Source: an uncultured Lachnospiraceae bacterium (lineage in GTDB: Bacteria > Bacillota > Clostridia > Lachnospirales > Lachnospiraceae). From it: a DNA stretch of 64,000 nucleotides. The DNA is taken from positions 89,542 through 153,541 of the forward strand of contig CADBCZ010000001.1 of assembly GCA_902793335.1 (NCBI GenBank). The letters run 5' to 3'. Under the pieces are notes generated by a model. It saw nothing but the letters and a program-made list of their open reading frames with translations. It searched no databases and was not told the origin of the DNA. This document shows, piece after piece, positions 1-9,046 of the stretch (its first letter is position 1; the number at the start of each line of letters is the position of its first letter). A program made the translations under genes and the position numbers.

Positions 1-1600
1 CCGCAATAGAACCCGTACCACTGCCAATATCATATACTACAGAATTTTGATTAAGATGTAATTTACAGATACTAATTTCTCTTACTTCTTCTTTGGTCAT
101 CGGAATATTATCTCTTATAAACTCACTATCTGCCAATCCATGAGTAAGCCTAATTGGTACAGCATTAGGATTTTTAATAAAACATGTATATAATCCGTTA
201 TCATTTAACTGTATACATTCTGATGCTGTTCTTTTAACAATCTGCTGATTATCATAAGATAACTGATAACCCGTTATGATTTCACATTCATTCATACCGG
301 CTTTAATCAAACATTTTCCGAGAATATTTACATCTTTAACACCGGACATGATAATAAATGTTTTTAAACTATGCTTTATTCTATTTGCTATATTATATAG
401 CTCTTTTCCATGCATACTAAGTACAGAAGCATCATGATAACTTTCACCGATAGAAGCTGCAAGATAAGAAATTGAAGAAATACCCGGCATAATATGAATT
501 TCTGCTTTTAAACGATTCATTTCTATTTCTTCTAACAAAGCTTTTTGTAAGGTTTGGCAGCCACTGTAAAAACCACTGTCTCCGGAAAACAAAATTACAA
601 TCTTTAGCTTATCGTTAATATACTTATTCCTTATTTCGTATAGATATGGGATGATTTGTTTTGAACTGTAATAAGGTTTTTTCTCAATTTGGGGATTAAA
701 AGATGCAATCATTCTCTCAGCACCTAATATTATATCAGCACCTTTTATACACTCATTTACCTCTTGAGTGAGACCTGTTTTTTTACCCATACCGATACCG
801 GCTAGTGTAATCTCCAATAAACTTTTCTTCTTAATATCATGTTTGCAGAATCTTTCAAGTTCTATACAGATTTCATTAAATGAAAGACCTTTATCATCCT
901 TTGGATGACCAATAACAAAAACTTTCACTCCGTTTTTTTGAGCAGCTTTAATTTTTTCATAATATCCACCGGATCTTCCACTTTCTTTTGTAACCATGCA
1001 CGATATATTATATTGATGTATTAATGCTTCATTCATTTCATCAGTAAATGGTCCCTGCATAGCAATTATATTCTTTCCGCTTATGCCTTGCTCTAAGCAG
1101 AGCGAAAGACTTTCTACCCCCGGAAGAACTCTGACAAAAAGTCTTTTTTTCACATTTTCCAGGTTGCAGTACTTTGATAATTCCTTGCTACCTGTAGTAA
1201 GTAGTATGTTACCTTGAATATCTTCTAAAGCCTTAGCACATTCTTCGTTAGTATTAAAGAAAACGATATTCTCTTCTTTTACATCACTACAAAGTTCCCT
1301 TTTTAAACGAAGATATGGAATATCAATATCATGTACAGCAGCCTTAATATTTTCTGTAATAATCTCTGCATAAGGATGTGTGGCATCAACAACAACAGAA
1401 TAATCTCCATTTTTAATAAATTCTTCTATTTCTGTTTTATCCATTCTTCCGCAATGAATTTTAACCAAAGGATGTTCATTTAATACCATCTCACCATATT
1501 GTGTCGCAACACAGACGGTATTTTGAATACCTGAATCAGCCAGACATTCCGACAATCTACGTCCTTCAGTTGTTCCTGCAAATATTAGAATCTCTTTCAA
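1..1600 (-). CDS. CobK-CbiE-CbiT fusion (precorrin-6A reductase / C5- and C15-methyltransferase), partial
   Basis: The reading frame is open from a TTG at 1600 to the window edge, so the C-terminus is missing. The start is set by a GAGG site about 8 bases upstream. Residues 1 to about 250 are a CobK/CbiJ precorrin-6A reductase that opens with ILIFAGTTEGRRLSE, the nucleotide-binding loop of that family. From about residue 258 a CbiE C5-methyltransferase begins with ITLAGIGMG. After about residue 460 a CbiT domain starts, and its SAM motif DIGSGTGS sits at the very edge. The protein would reduce cobalt-precorrin-6A, methylate at C5 and C15 and decarboxylate the C12 side chain. CbiE-CbiT fusions (CobL) are well known; adding CobK at the N-terminus puts consecutive steps in one chain. 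The start overlaps the cbiH end by 35 bases, implying translational coupling. Confidence 0.88.
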   Translation of the reverse strand, partial: MKEILIFAGTTEGRRLSECLADSGIQNTVCVATQYGEMVLNEHPLVKIHCGRMDKTEIEEFIKNGDYSVVVDATHPYAEIITENIKAAVHDIDIPYLRLKRELCSDVKEENIVFFNTNEECAKALEDIQGNILLTTGSKELSKYCNLENVKKRLFVRVLPGVESLSLCLEQGISGKNIIAMQGPFTDEMNEALIHQYNISCMVTKESGRSGGYYEKIKAAQKNGVKVFVIGHPKDDKGLSFNEICIELERFCKHDIKKKSLLEITLAGIGMGKKTGLTQEVNECIKGADIILGAERMIASFNPQIEKKPYYSSKQIIPYLYEIRNKYINDKLKIVILFSGDSGFYSGCQTLQKALLEEIEMNRLKAEIHIMPGISSISYLAASIGESYHDASVLSMHGKELYNIANRIKHSLKTFIIMSGVKDVNILGKCLIKAGMNECEIITGYQLSYDNQQIVKRTASECIQLNDNGLYTCFIKNPNAVPIRLTHGLADSEFIRDNIPMTKEEVREISICKLHLNQNSVVYDIGSGTGSIA

Positions 1601-2324
1601 TATGATATCCTCGCTTTGTAATAAGTTTATTATTAATGATTTCACTTTCGGAATTACCAATAAACACTGTTGTAAACATGTTAACTTCTGTATCTCTTAA
1701 CTCTTTCAATGTACAGGTAACGCATTTGGTTCCATCTCTGCCTATATATTCTACATAACCACAAGCTCTGTCTTCTTCAATGTACGTAAGAAGAATATCA
1801 CATGCTTTTTGAAGATAATCTTTCCTTTTGTGACTTCCCGGATTATATATTACAATAGCAAAATCACCTGAAGCAGCAGCAATCAGTCGTTTTTCAATTT
1901 TATCCCAAGGTGTTAACAAGTCACTTAAACTGATTACACAAAAATCATGATTAATCGGTGCTCCAAGTACGGCAGCTCCACTACACGCTGCTGTAACTCC
2001 CGGAATCACGATTATCTCCGTTTCAGGATAATCAGGCGCTAATTCATACATAAGAGATGCCATTCCATATATTCCTGCATCACCACTACAAATTAATGCT
2101 ACCCTTTTGCCTTTATAAGCCTCATCAAAAGCCATCCTACATCTTTCTGTTTCCTTTTTCATTGGTGTAGACAGCTTTTCTTTATTATCAAAACGAGCAC
2201 CCAATAGATTAAGATACGTCGTATATCCAATTATAACATCTGCCATTTCAAGTGCTTTAATAGCTTCGCCTGTCATCATTTCTTCTTTTCCCGGACCCAT
2301 TCCAACTACATATATCTTATTCAT
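1566..2324 (-). CDS. cbiH: Cobalt-factor III / precorrin-3B C17-methyltransferase CbiH
   Basis: This SAM-dependent tetrapyrrole methylase contracts the ring at C17 in the anaerobic cobalamin pathway. The N-terminus has the family glycine motif YVVGMGPG, followed by the GDAGIYGMA region and an IPGVTAACSGA motif typical of CbiH/CobJ. At about 252 residues it has the normal length and no fused domain. An in-frame TTG lies one codon upstream, but the ATG at 2324 sits about 9 bases after GGAGAG and is the better start. It overlaps the 3' end of cbiG by a few bases and the fused cobK start at its own 3' end, so it is tightly embedded in the operon. Confidence 0.93.
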   Translation of the reverse strand: MNKIYVVGMGPGKEEMMTGEAIKALEMADVIIGYTTYLNLLGARFDNKEKLSTPMKKETERCRMAFDEAYKGKRVALICSGDAGIYGMASLMYELAPDYPETEIIVIPGVTAACSGAAVLGAPINHDFCVISLSDLLTPWDKIEKRLIAAASGDFAIVIYNPGSHKRKDYLQKACDILLTYIEEDRACGYVEYIGRDGTKCVTCTLKELRDTEVNMFTTVFIGNSESEIINNKLITKRGYHIERDSNICRNN

Positions 2325-3387
2325 CAAATTTCACTCTCCATGTTTTCTTAGCAATAGCTATGGTCATTCCATCTTTTGCATGTTTTTCATATATTAGTTT
2401 TCCGTCTGCACCACATAACTTAAGAGCAGCTCTTTCACACACATTATCAACACCCACATTGGCTTTGACAAACTCCGAACTGTTAAATGTTCCGCCAACA
2501 CTTTCTAATTCTTCCGCAGAATAAGTAGTAAAAGGAATTCTTGTTTTTGTGCTCCATTTAATTAATCCAGGTTCATCTTTTTTGACATCAATAGATGATA
2601 TACCTGATATACTGTTTAAGGATATACCTGCTTGTTCAAGACTTTCATTAATATATTGATCTATCTTATAGTATTCTTTTCCTTTTTTACATCCGAATCC
2701 TATAACATATTCCATAGGTTTAAGTAGTAATGATGTATCGAACTTATTATCTTCCGAAGTTATGACTACATCGGTCTTTTCTTGTGGAGGATAGTCAATT
2801 ATATTTATAAATGACGGAACATAATCATCACTATCCAAATGATCATTTTCTATAGAAATACTTATACTTTTTTCGTATAAAATTTTCGATGAAACTTTAG
2901 CAATTCCATCTTTATTCGTGATAAATAGTTGATTTTTCTTAGCAAATATATCTATGGCAAAAAGTTCGTTGATATCTGTTGCAGTAGTTATAACCGGCTT
3001 AGCACCGGTAAGAGTCGCTATATTTAGAGCAATCTCATTTGCGCCTCCAACATGACCTGACAAAACAGGTATTATATATTTTCCCATTTCATCCATAACC
3101 AGAACAGGACTATCTGTCAATTTATCATTTATATGAGGAGCAATTGCTCTGACTGCTATTCCTGTCGCACCAATAAATAGTATTGCATTCTTTTCCTCAA
3201 ATTGTTTTCCGGTCCATTCATAAATACTTTGTTCCACATATTTTATAATATTTTCATTGTTATTATCGCTGATATAATCTGTTGAACACTTCGTATATAG
3301 AGAACACTTAATTTGTTCCATTACGTTTGCAATGTTCTTTGATAGAGATATTCCATTTTGTGTAAAACTAATAATACTTAAATTCAT
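2317..3387 (-). CDS. cbiG: Cobalt-precorrin-5A hydrolase CbiG
   Basis: CbiG opens the delta-lactone of cobalt-precorrin-5A and releases acetaldehyde, a step unique to the oxygen-independent route. The protein is 356 residues. Its central region has FIGATGIAVRAIAP and VLSGHVGGANEIA, both hallmarks of the CbiG middle domain, and the C-terminal domain carries VIGFGCKKGK and SIDVKKDEPGL. It starts 5 bases after the cbiF stop with AGAGG just upstream. Its presence next to cbiD and cbiF marks this as the anaerobic pathway rather than the CobG-dependent aerobic one. Confidence 0.93.
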   Translation of the reverse strand: MNLSIISFTQNGISLSKNIANVMEQIKCSLYTKCSTDYISDNNNENIIKYVEQSIYEWTGKQFEEKNAILFIGATGIAVRAIAPHINDKLTDSPVLVMDEMGKYIIPVLSGHVGGANEIALNIATLTGAKPVITTATDINELFAIDIFAKKNQLFITNKDGIAKVSSKILYEKSISISIENDHLDSDDYVPSFINIIDYPPQEKTDVVITSEDNKFDTSLLLKPMEYVIGFGCKKGKEYYKIDQYINESLEQAGISLNSISGISSIDVKKDEPGLIKWSTKTRIPFTTYSAEELESVGGTFNSSEFVKANVGVDNVCERAALKLCGADGKLIYEKHAKDGMTIAIAKKTWRVKFDE

Positions 3388-3392
3388 AACCT

Positions 3393-4154
3393 CTAATCAT
3401 CCTTTGCATGTCGAAATTCTGTTGAATAATCAGCAGCATATAATCTGGATTTTTCATATCCCTGATGTGCAACAGCTTCTCCCACCAATACAATGGCAGT
3501 TTTTGTGATTCCATGTTTCTTAGCCGTATCATAAAGACTATCAATTGTGCATATATACGCCTCTTCCTCGGGCCACGTTGCTTTATATATAATTGCTGCA
3601 GGTGTATCTTTTCGATAACCTCCGGCTATTAAACGTTTACTCAACTCCTCAAGCATTCCGGTACTTAGATATATAGCCATAGAAGTCTGATGGGTAGCAA
3701 AGTTTTCAATACTCTCCTTCCCGGGAACCTTAGTTTTACCTTCCATTCTTGTGATTATAAGTGACTGCGAGATTCCCGGAAGCGTATATTCCAAATTAAG
3801 AGAAGCCGCAGCCCCAAAACATGCACTTACTCCCGGGCAACTCTCATAACTGATACCAAGCTTGTCAAGTTCATCCATCTGTTCTCTGACAGCACCGTAA
3901 ATGCTAGGATCACCGGTATGTAATCTCACGATTTTCTTACCATTACTTCCTGCCTGTTTCATTATTTCCAGTACTTCTTCTAATGTCAGTTTAGAACTGT
4001 CATATATCTCACATTCATTTTTGGCATATTCAAGCAAACCGGGATTAACTAATGAACCCGCGTAAATGATAACATCAGCCTGTTCTAATAAACGCATACC
4101 TCTAACGGTAATGAGATCTACTGCTCCTGTTCCTGCTCCAACAAAGTAAACCAT
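3393..4154 (-). CDS. cbiF: Cobalt-precorrin-4 C11-methyltransferase CbiF
   Basis: A SAM-dependent tetrapyrrole methylase of 253 residues that methylates C11 of cobalt-precorrin-4. Diagnostic segments are VYFVGAGTGAVDLITVRG at the N-terminus, ADVIIYAGSLVNP near residue 30, LHTGDPSIYGAVREQ near residue 80 and YESCPGVSACFGAAA near residue 103; these are the family glycine loop, GD motif and substrate-site residues. The 5' end overlaps the end of cbiD by 37 bases, and an AAGGGGG site lies inside cbiD upstream of the ATG. The order cbiD-cbiF-cbiG-cbiH fits the known pathway sequence in clostridial operons. Confidence 0.94.
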   Translation of the reverse strand: MVYFVGAGTGAVDLITVRGMRLLEQADVIIYAGSLVNPGLLEYAKNECEIYDSSKLTLEEVLEIMKQAGSNGKKIVRLHTGDPSIYGAVREQMDELDKLGISYESCPGVSACFGAAASLNLEYTLPGISQSLIITRMEGKTKVPGKESIENFATHQTSMAIYLSTGMLEELSKRLIAGGYRKDTPAAIIYKATWPEEEAYICTIDSLYDTAKKHGITKTAIVLVGEAVAHQGYEKSRLYAADYSTEFRHAKDD

Positions 4155-5230
4155 CCCTTTGCCCCCTTACTTTTAGCTAATTCTCCATATTCATTTGTAT
4201 AAATGATACAATCTGTTTTCAATTTTCCTTTTGCGCGTCTATCAAGATAATAACAGATTCGTTCCGCAACATTATCCATTATTGGTTGTAATTTTCCTGC
4301 ATCATCTAAAATGTGAACCGCATCCTCAGTTGTAACACAATCTAACAACTTTTTTATTTTTTCTGAATCTACGTCTGCTTTAACAGAGAAAGCTGCCAAT
4401 AATTCCATTCGACAATCAGCCTCATTAGAATGTGTATTCATGATACCACCTGCAACTTTAATAAGTTTTCCTATATGACCGGTAAGAAGCAGTTTATTAA
4501 ACCCTAATTCAACAGCCATATCAATCGTGTCACCTATAAAGTTACTACATTTAACACTTCGATCCAAATCATATCCATAGGTGTTCTTCATGAAATCAAG
4601 TCCGTAATTACCGGGGGATACAGCCACATAATCATATCCTTGTACACGTCTTTGATTTAATTCAACTTTAATAGTTTCAATAATTGCTTTCGTGCTCATC
4701 GGTTCAACTATTCCACTGGTACCTAAGATTGAGATTCCACCGACAATTCCAAGCCTGGGATTAAATGTCTGTCTTGCCAATTCTTCTCCGGTAGGAACAG
4801 ATATTATTATCTTAAGATTTCCCGAATAACCGGTAAGTTTAACAACTTCTAGTACTTCTTTTTCTATCATTTCACGAGGAACATGATTGATTGCGGCATT
4901 TCCTATTGGTTGGTCAAGTCCCGGTTTTGTAACTCTGCCTACGCCAACTCCACCATCTATCAGTATATTCTGACCATGTCCATCCACTATGGATACCTTT
5001 GCATAAATATATGCGCCTGTAGTAATATCCGGGTCGTCCCCTCCGTCCTTTATTACGGCACAGCTTACTTCATTTTCACTGCGGTTAATATCCATAAGCT
5101 TCGCATTATATATTATACCTTTGGGCGTCTCTATTGATATTTCATTTTTAAGTTTTCCGGTAAGCAACATATAAGCTGCTGCTTTTGACGCTGCAGCAGC
5201 ACAGCTTCCGGTTGTAAATCCATATTGCAT
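4118..5230 (-). CDS. cbiD: Cobalt-precorrin-5B C1-methyltransferase CbiD
   Basis: CbiD methylates C1 of cobalt-precorrin-5B using SAM; it has a fold different from the other methylases and is diagnostic of the anaerobic pathway. The 370-residue protein begins YGFTTGSCAAAASKAA, the strongly conserved N-terminal motif, and continues with VIKDGGDDPDITTGA near residue 60, GVGRVTKPGL near 97 and LGTSGIVEPMS near 185. Length is normal. The ATG follows GAGG with a short spacer and lies 10 bases after the cbiC stop. No missing segments are visible. Confidence 0.95.
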   Translation of the reverse strand: MQYGFTTGSCAAAASKAAAYMLLTGKLKNEISIETPKGIIYNAKLMDINRSENEVSCAVIKDGGDDPDITTGAYIYAKVSIVDGHGQNILIDGGVGVGRVTKPGLDQPIGNAAINHVPREMIEKEVLEVVKLTGYSGNLKIIISVPTGEELARQTFNPRLGIVGGISILGTSGIVEPMSTKAIIETIKVELNQRRVQGYDYVAVSPGNYGLDFMKNTYGYDLDRSVKCSNFIGDTIDMAVELGFNKLLLTGHIGKLIKVAGGIMNTHSNEADCRMELLAAFSVKADVDSEKIKKLLDCVTTEDAVHILDDAGKLQPIMDNVAERICYYLDRRAKGKLKTDCIIYTNEYGELAKSKGAKGWFTLLEQEQEQ

Positions 5231-5240
5231 AAAAACCTCA

Positions 5241-5873
5241 CTATCTGGTCAGTTCATATATAAGTGCATTACATATAGCTGCTGCTATATTACTTCCACC
5301 TTTTCTGCCGGCATTTACAATATAAGGTATATCTGTTTCCATTATTAATTCCTTAGCAGCAACTACATTCACAAAACCAACCGGAACTCCTATGATAAAT
5401 GCCGGTCTATATGTATTTTCCTGGATCATTTCATGTAATTTAATAAGTGCTGTGGGGGCGTTACCTATCGCAAATATAACCGGCTTTTCAATCTTACTTG
5501 CTTTTTCCATAGAAACTACTGCTCGTGTCACGCCTTTTTCCTTAGCAATTCTCGCAACATCTTCATCAGCCATAAAGCAATGAGCTTCTCCTCCAAGCTT
5601 TGCAAGAGATTTCTTGTTAATACCTGCAAGAGCCATATTGGTATCAGTCACAATATCAGCTCCGTCTGCCAAAAGATTTTTTGCTATCGCAACAGCATTT
5701 TCTGAATATGTCATGGTTTGTGAATAATCAAAGTCTGCGCTTGTATGTATTACACGTTTCGTTACCAACTCCTGATCTTTTGGAAGAATTATACCTTTTT
5801 CGTTAAGTGTTTCAGTAATTATCTCGAAGCTTTTCTTCTCTATTTCATCAGGAAGTATATGTTCTATCTTCAT
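5241..5873 (-). CDS. cbiC: Cobalt-precorrin-8 methylmutase CbiC
   Basis: CbiC moves the methyl group from C11 to C12 to make cobyrinate. The 210-residue protein has RVIHTSADFDY at about residue 43, which contains the catalytic histidine of the CbiC/CobH family, and C-terminal IIGVPVGFVNVVAAKE and NAGRKGGSNIAAA motifs that shape the corrin pocket. It starts at an ATG overlapping the cobD stop by four bases (ATGA), a typical coupled junction. Length and motifs are ordinary for the family. Confidence 0.94.
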   Translation of the reverse strand: MKIEHILPDEIEKKSFEIITETLNEKGIILPKDQELVTKRVIHTSADFDYSQTMTYSENAVAIAKNLLADGADIVTDTNMALAGINKKSLAKLGGEAHCFMADEDVARIAKEKGVTRAVVSMEKASKIEKPVIFAIGNAPTALIKLHEMIQENTYRPAFIIGVPVGFVNVVAAKELIMETDIPYIVNAGRKGGSNIAAAICNALIYELTR

Positions 5874-6904
5874 TTTGTGTTAATCTCCCCTATTGCATTT
5901 AATAAAATCTCGTTTTCTTTCCTGCTTTTTATTGAAATTCTGTAATATCCTTTCGCTAAACCCTTGAAATTAGTACAATCGCGGATTAGAATTTTTTTCT
6001 CTAACAAACTTTCGTATAACGGTTGCTTAGAATAAATCAAAAGAAAGTTGGCGTTACCGGATATTACTTTATATCCAATATTTTCAAGACCGTTAATAAG
6101 AAACTGTCTTTCTATATTTATGTAATCTATCGTTTTTTCAATAAAACCATCTAATCTTGTACATACACATCCTGCCTTTTGTGCAAATACTGATATATTC
6201 CATTCCGGTAGATTAATTTTAATCGTATTTAAAATTGAAGAATTACTGCATATTAAATAACCTAAGCGAACACCAGGGATTGAATATATTTTGGTAAATG
6301 CTCTGATTATTATAAGATTCGAAAATGAGTATATTTCATTAATCATGGATAGTTCTTTGCCGGCAAATTCTATAAAACATTCATCCAAAACCACTAATAT
6401 ATCTCTATCCATACAATGTCTTAAAATTTTTAATAAAAGATCCCTGCTAATCAAATTACCTGTTGGATTATTAGGGTTGGCAAGAAACAACAGATTAATA
6501 TCATCTTTTAATACCGTTAATATGTCTTCAGCGACATGAAAATTATTTTCAATCTTTGTTTCGTAATATATTATATCACCATTATTTGCAATAGTTGCAT
6601 ACTCATATCCATAAAATGAAGGGATTGGAATTACAGTTTTTTCCGGTTTTATAGCATGTACAATTGCCATGAACAATTCTGACGCACCATTTCCAAAAAG
6701 CAAATATTCTTTAGGAATAGACAAGATATTACTAACTGCATTCTTTAATTTGCCAGACGCAATATCCGGATAATTACTACAATCATTTACTGCTTCATGT
6801 AGCGCATTCCTAACTCCTTCCGGAACTCCAAGAGGATTAATGTTAACCGAAAAATCATATTCAATTGGGTTTGTATATATATCTCCACCGTGAATATTTT
6901 GCAA
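5870..6904 (-). CDS. cobD: Threonine-phosphate decarboxylase CobD
   Basis: A PLP-dependent class I/II aminotransferase-fold enzyme that decarboxylates L-threonine-O-3-phosphate to make the aminopropanol phosphate arm of cobalamin. The N-terminus YDFSVNINPLG is typical of CobD in cob operons. FLANPNNPTGN near residue 140, LDECFIEFAG near 174 and IIRAFTKIYSIPGVRLGY near 200 are the PLP-binding motifs, the last holding the Schiff-base lysine. The start is a TTG at 6904 behind GGAAAGG. HisC-like aminotransferases share the fold; the B12 neighbours, especially cbiB, decide the call. The name follows Salmonella usage. Confidence 0.88.
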   Translation of the reverse strand: MQNIHGGDIYTNPIEYDFSVNINPLGVPEGVRNALHEAVNDCSNYPDIASGKLKNAVSNILSIPKEYLLFGNGASELFMAIVHAIKPEKTVIPIPSFYGYEYATIANNGDIIYYETKIENNFHVAEDILTVLKDDINLLFLANPNNPTGNLISRDLLLKILRHCMDRDILVVLDECFIEFAGKELSMINEIYSFSNLIIIRAFTKIYSIPGVRLGYLICSNSSILNTIKINLPEWNISVFAQKAGCVCTRLDGFIEKTIDYINIERQFLINGLENIGYKVISGNANFLLIYSKQPLYESLLEKKILIRDCTNFKGLAKGYYRISIKSRKENEILLNAIGEINTK

Positions 6905-6979
6905 TTATTTATACCTTTCCTTATTATATAATCTTTTATGTATTAAATGTTATTTACACAAAAACAAGACAGAAAATAG

Positions 6980-7957
6980 TTAAGCAATTAAATGTACTAT
7001 CATGAGTAAAGCAAGGCAAATAACCTGCCCTATAAAAGCAGTCATATACATTAAATGATTAACACGTTTAATATCTTCATATTCCACAGGTCTTAAATCA
7101 TCCCCTATAAAAGGCTTATCAACTATTTTACCAAAATAATACGAAGGACCTGCAAGCTTTATACCTAAAGCTCCCGCACATGCAGCTTCCGTCTGTGCAG
7201 AGTTGGGGCTTGAATGCTTTCGATTATCTCTTTTGTAGATTTTATACGAATTATTACCCGAAATATCCTTACCACAAATAAATGAAGCAACAATCATTAA
7301 GTACGCACTAATCCTTGAAGGGAGAAAGTTGACAAAATCATCAAGCTTTGCAGCGGCTCTACCATAATATAAATATTTATCATTCTTATATCCAATCATC
7401 GAGTCCATTGTATTAATGGCTTTGTAAGTAAAACCAAGTATAGGTCCTCCGATTGCTGTATATATCATAGGTGCGATAACTCCGTCAGAAGTATTTTCGG
7501 CAACCGTTTCGATTGCAGCTTTAGTAACTCCCTCTTCATCAAGATTCTCTGTATCTCTCCCAACAATCATTGCCACTGCTTTTCTTGCATCATTTAAGGT
7601 TTTATCCCTAAGACAATAATAGACTTTCATGCTCTCGTCTTTTAATGATTTTGTTGCAAGAATCTGATAAGTCATAATAGTTTCTATAACGATTCCCAAA
7701 TATCTGTTAATATAATAAGCTGATATTAATATTAATGCAGAAACTGCTATAGTACACAACAAAACAATAATTACGGTTAAAATTCCTCTTTTAAATTCTT
7801 TATTATCATTTCTCTCATCTTCATTAGAATTTAACTTTTTATCAAGATGTGAAATCAAACTTCCAATCAATCTTATAGGATGAGGAAGAAAATGAGGATC
7901 GCCCAATATGAGATCTAATATAAAACCAAAGCAAAATGCTATTATATGATACAACAT
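6980..7957 (-). CDS. cbiB: Adenosylcobinamide-phosphate synthase CbiB
   Basis: A polytopic inner-membrane protein of 325 residues that attaches aminopropanol phosphate to adenosylcobyric acid. The N-terminus FILDLILGDPHFLPHPIRLIG is the CbiB signature. Later motifs include IVGRDTENLDEEGV, the TVAENTSDGVIAP segment and YKAINTMDSMIGYKN, all highly conserved. Hydrophobic stretches lie at the N-terminus, around residues 55-95, 160-220 and at the C-terminus. The ATG is preceded by AGGAGG with a slightly long spacer of about 12 bases. Its product is passed to CobU and CobS, which are encoded upstream. Confidence 0.94.
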   Translation of the reverse strand: MLYHIIAFCFGFILDLILGDPHFLPHPIRLIGSLISHLDKKLNSNEDERNDNKEFKRGILTVIIVLLCTIAVSALILISAYYINRYLGIVIETIMTYQILATKSLKDESMKVYYCLRDKTLNDARKAVAMIVGRDTENLDEEGVTKAAIETVAENTSDGVIAPMIYTAIGGPILGFTYKAINTMDSMIGYKNDKYLYYGRAAAKLDDFVNFLPSRISAYLMIVASFICGKDISGNNSYKIYKRDNRKHSSPNSAQTEAACAGALGIKLAGPSYYFGKIVDKPFIGDDLRPVEYEDIKRVNHLMYMTAFIGQVICLALLMIVHLIA

Positions 7958-7994
7958 ATTTATATTAAACCTCCTATGATAAGTTCTTTATTAA

Positions 7995-8068
7995 CCAATT
8001 GCAAAATTCTGTTAATTGTAATTGCGTTGTGCATATAATACACAAAAGCTATAACGAAAACAATTATT
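7995..8068. repeat. Short imperfect inverted repeat related to the 9861-10074 element
   Basis: The gap between the cobC-like gene and cbiB holds an imperfect palindrome. Its left arm begins AATTGCAAAATTCTGTTAAT and ends TTGTG; the right arm begins CACAA and ends CAATTATT. The left arm aligns along about 45 bases with the left arm of the larger palindromic element at 9861, sharing AATTGC, a following A/T block, TAAT, AATTG and GTTGT in the same order and spacing. I infer a shortened relative of that element. It could also simply be an AT-rich intergenic hairpin. Confidence 0.4.
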
Positions 8069-8690
8069 CAAAAATTTTCTTTATCGTAGAAATCTTCGGA
8101 ATATTATGATCACAAAAAGCATTCACTAAAAAACCATTCCCATTTTCTATCTGATAATCAAAATAATTTCCACCATAATAAGTACTCAATATAGACATAA
8201 TTGTACCACCATGTACTATCATTCCAATAGTTTGTGGTATGTCCATATTAAAATTTGAATTGATATCCTCTAATATTTTTACAAAGCCATTATTACACCG
8301 TTTAATAAAGTACTCTCTGCTTTCGCCCTCAGGAAATGGTAATGTTCCATTACTGTCAATCCATTTCTGATATCTGCCATCATCCTGTAACTCAATATGA
8401 TTTTTACCCTCAAAAATACCGAAATCAATCTCATTAAAATCAGATACTATAACCGGTTGTATTGAAGGATAAAGTATATTTGCTGTCTGAATGCACCTTT
8501 TCATAGGACTTAAAAATAACGTATCAATTTCAGGATAACCATTCATACTTTTAAATTCATTCAATTTAATGATTCCATCTTTTGAAAGTTCTTCATCGGT
8601 TCTACCCAAATATCTGTGTTCTTTATTGCTTATTGTTTCTCCATGTCTTATAAGAACAATGGTTATTTGATCTTTTGACCGATTCCGCAT
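8064..8690 (-). CDS. cobC: Histidine phosphatase family protein, probable alpha-ribazole phosphatase
   Basis: A 208-residue member of the phosphoglycerate-mutase-like histidine phosphatases. It has the catalytic IRHGETISN motif near residue 15, the FLSPMKRCIQTA arginine motif near residue 58, a FNEIDFGIFEGK segment near residue 84 and the second histidine in MIVHGGTIMSIL near residue 160. In this context it most likely removes phosphate from alpha-ribazole-5'-phosphate or adenosylcobalamin-5'-phosphate during nucleotide loop assembly. Phosphatases of this family are promiscuous, so the substrate rests on gene position. It overlaps the short CobU-like gene by 28 bases. Confidence 0.75.
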   Translation of the reverse strand: MRNRSKDQITIVLIRHGETISNKEHRYLGRTDEELSKDGIIKLNEFKSMNGYPEIDTLFLSPMKRCIQTANILYPSIQPVIVSDFNEIDFGIFEGKNHIELQDDGRYQKWIDSNGTLPFPEGESREYFIKRCNNGFVKILEDINSNFNMDIPQTIGMIVHGGTIMSILSTYYGGNYFDYQIENGNGFLVNAFCDHNIPKISTIKKIFE

Positions 8691-9046
8691 ATTACACGCT
8701 CCACTTCTTCTGCCATTTTAGCTAACTCTATCTGTATTCGTCCGATTGTTTCCCTGAATCCTCTTTCAAATTCATCTATTGGTACAATTCCGTTACCAAC
8801 CTCATCAGTTATAATCACGCAATCAGGATATTTATCAATAAAATCAAATATAAGCTTTTCTGAAAATGTGCCATCTATCATACTTTGTCTTATATAAGTA
8901 TTTAGATTATTGATAATCAAAGTTCCGTTTATATTTCCGGTGCCATCAGGAAGTTTGCCATCATAAACATTTTTATTTTCTACCTGAAATTTTTTTTGAG
9001 CATATTTAAACTTACCCTGAGCATATCCTCCAATAATCAGTTTCAT
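8663..9046 (-). CDS. Short CobU-like protein (adenosylcobinamide kinase/guanylyltransferase family)
   Basis: At 127 residues this is much shorter than true CobU (about 175-190). The N-terminus LIIGGYAQGKFKYAQKKF is a variant P-loop in which the usual serine or threonine after GK is phenylalanine. Residues 82-93 (ITDEVGNGIVPI) match the CobU motif around EVGxGIVP, and the C-terminus IELAKMAEEVERVICGIG matches the CobU end. The middle part that carries the guanylylated histidine is missing. A full CobU is encoded at 10077, so this is a second, reduced copy, either a subfunction protein or regulatory. Its ATG overlaps the cobS stop by one base (TAATG) behind a GGGGGG site. Confidence 0.7.
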   Translation of the reverse strand: MKLIIGGYAQGKFKYAQKKFQVENKNVYDGKLPDGTGNINGTLIINNLNTYIRQSMIDGTFSEKLIFDFIDKYPDCVIITDEVGNGIVPIDEFERGFRETIGRIQIELAKMAEEVERVICGIGQKIK

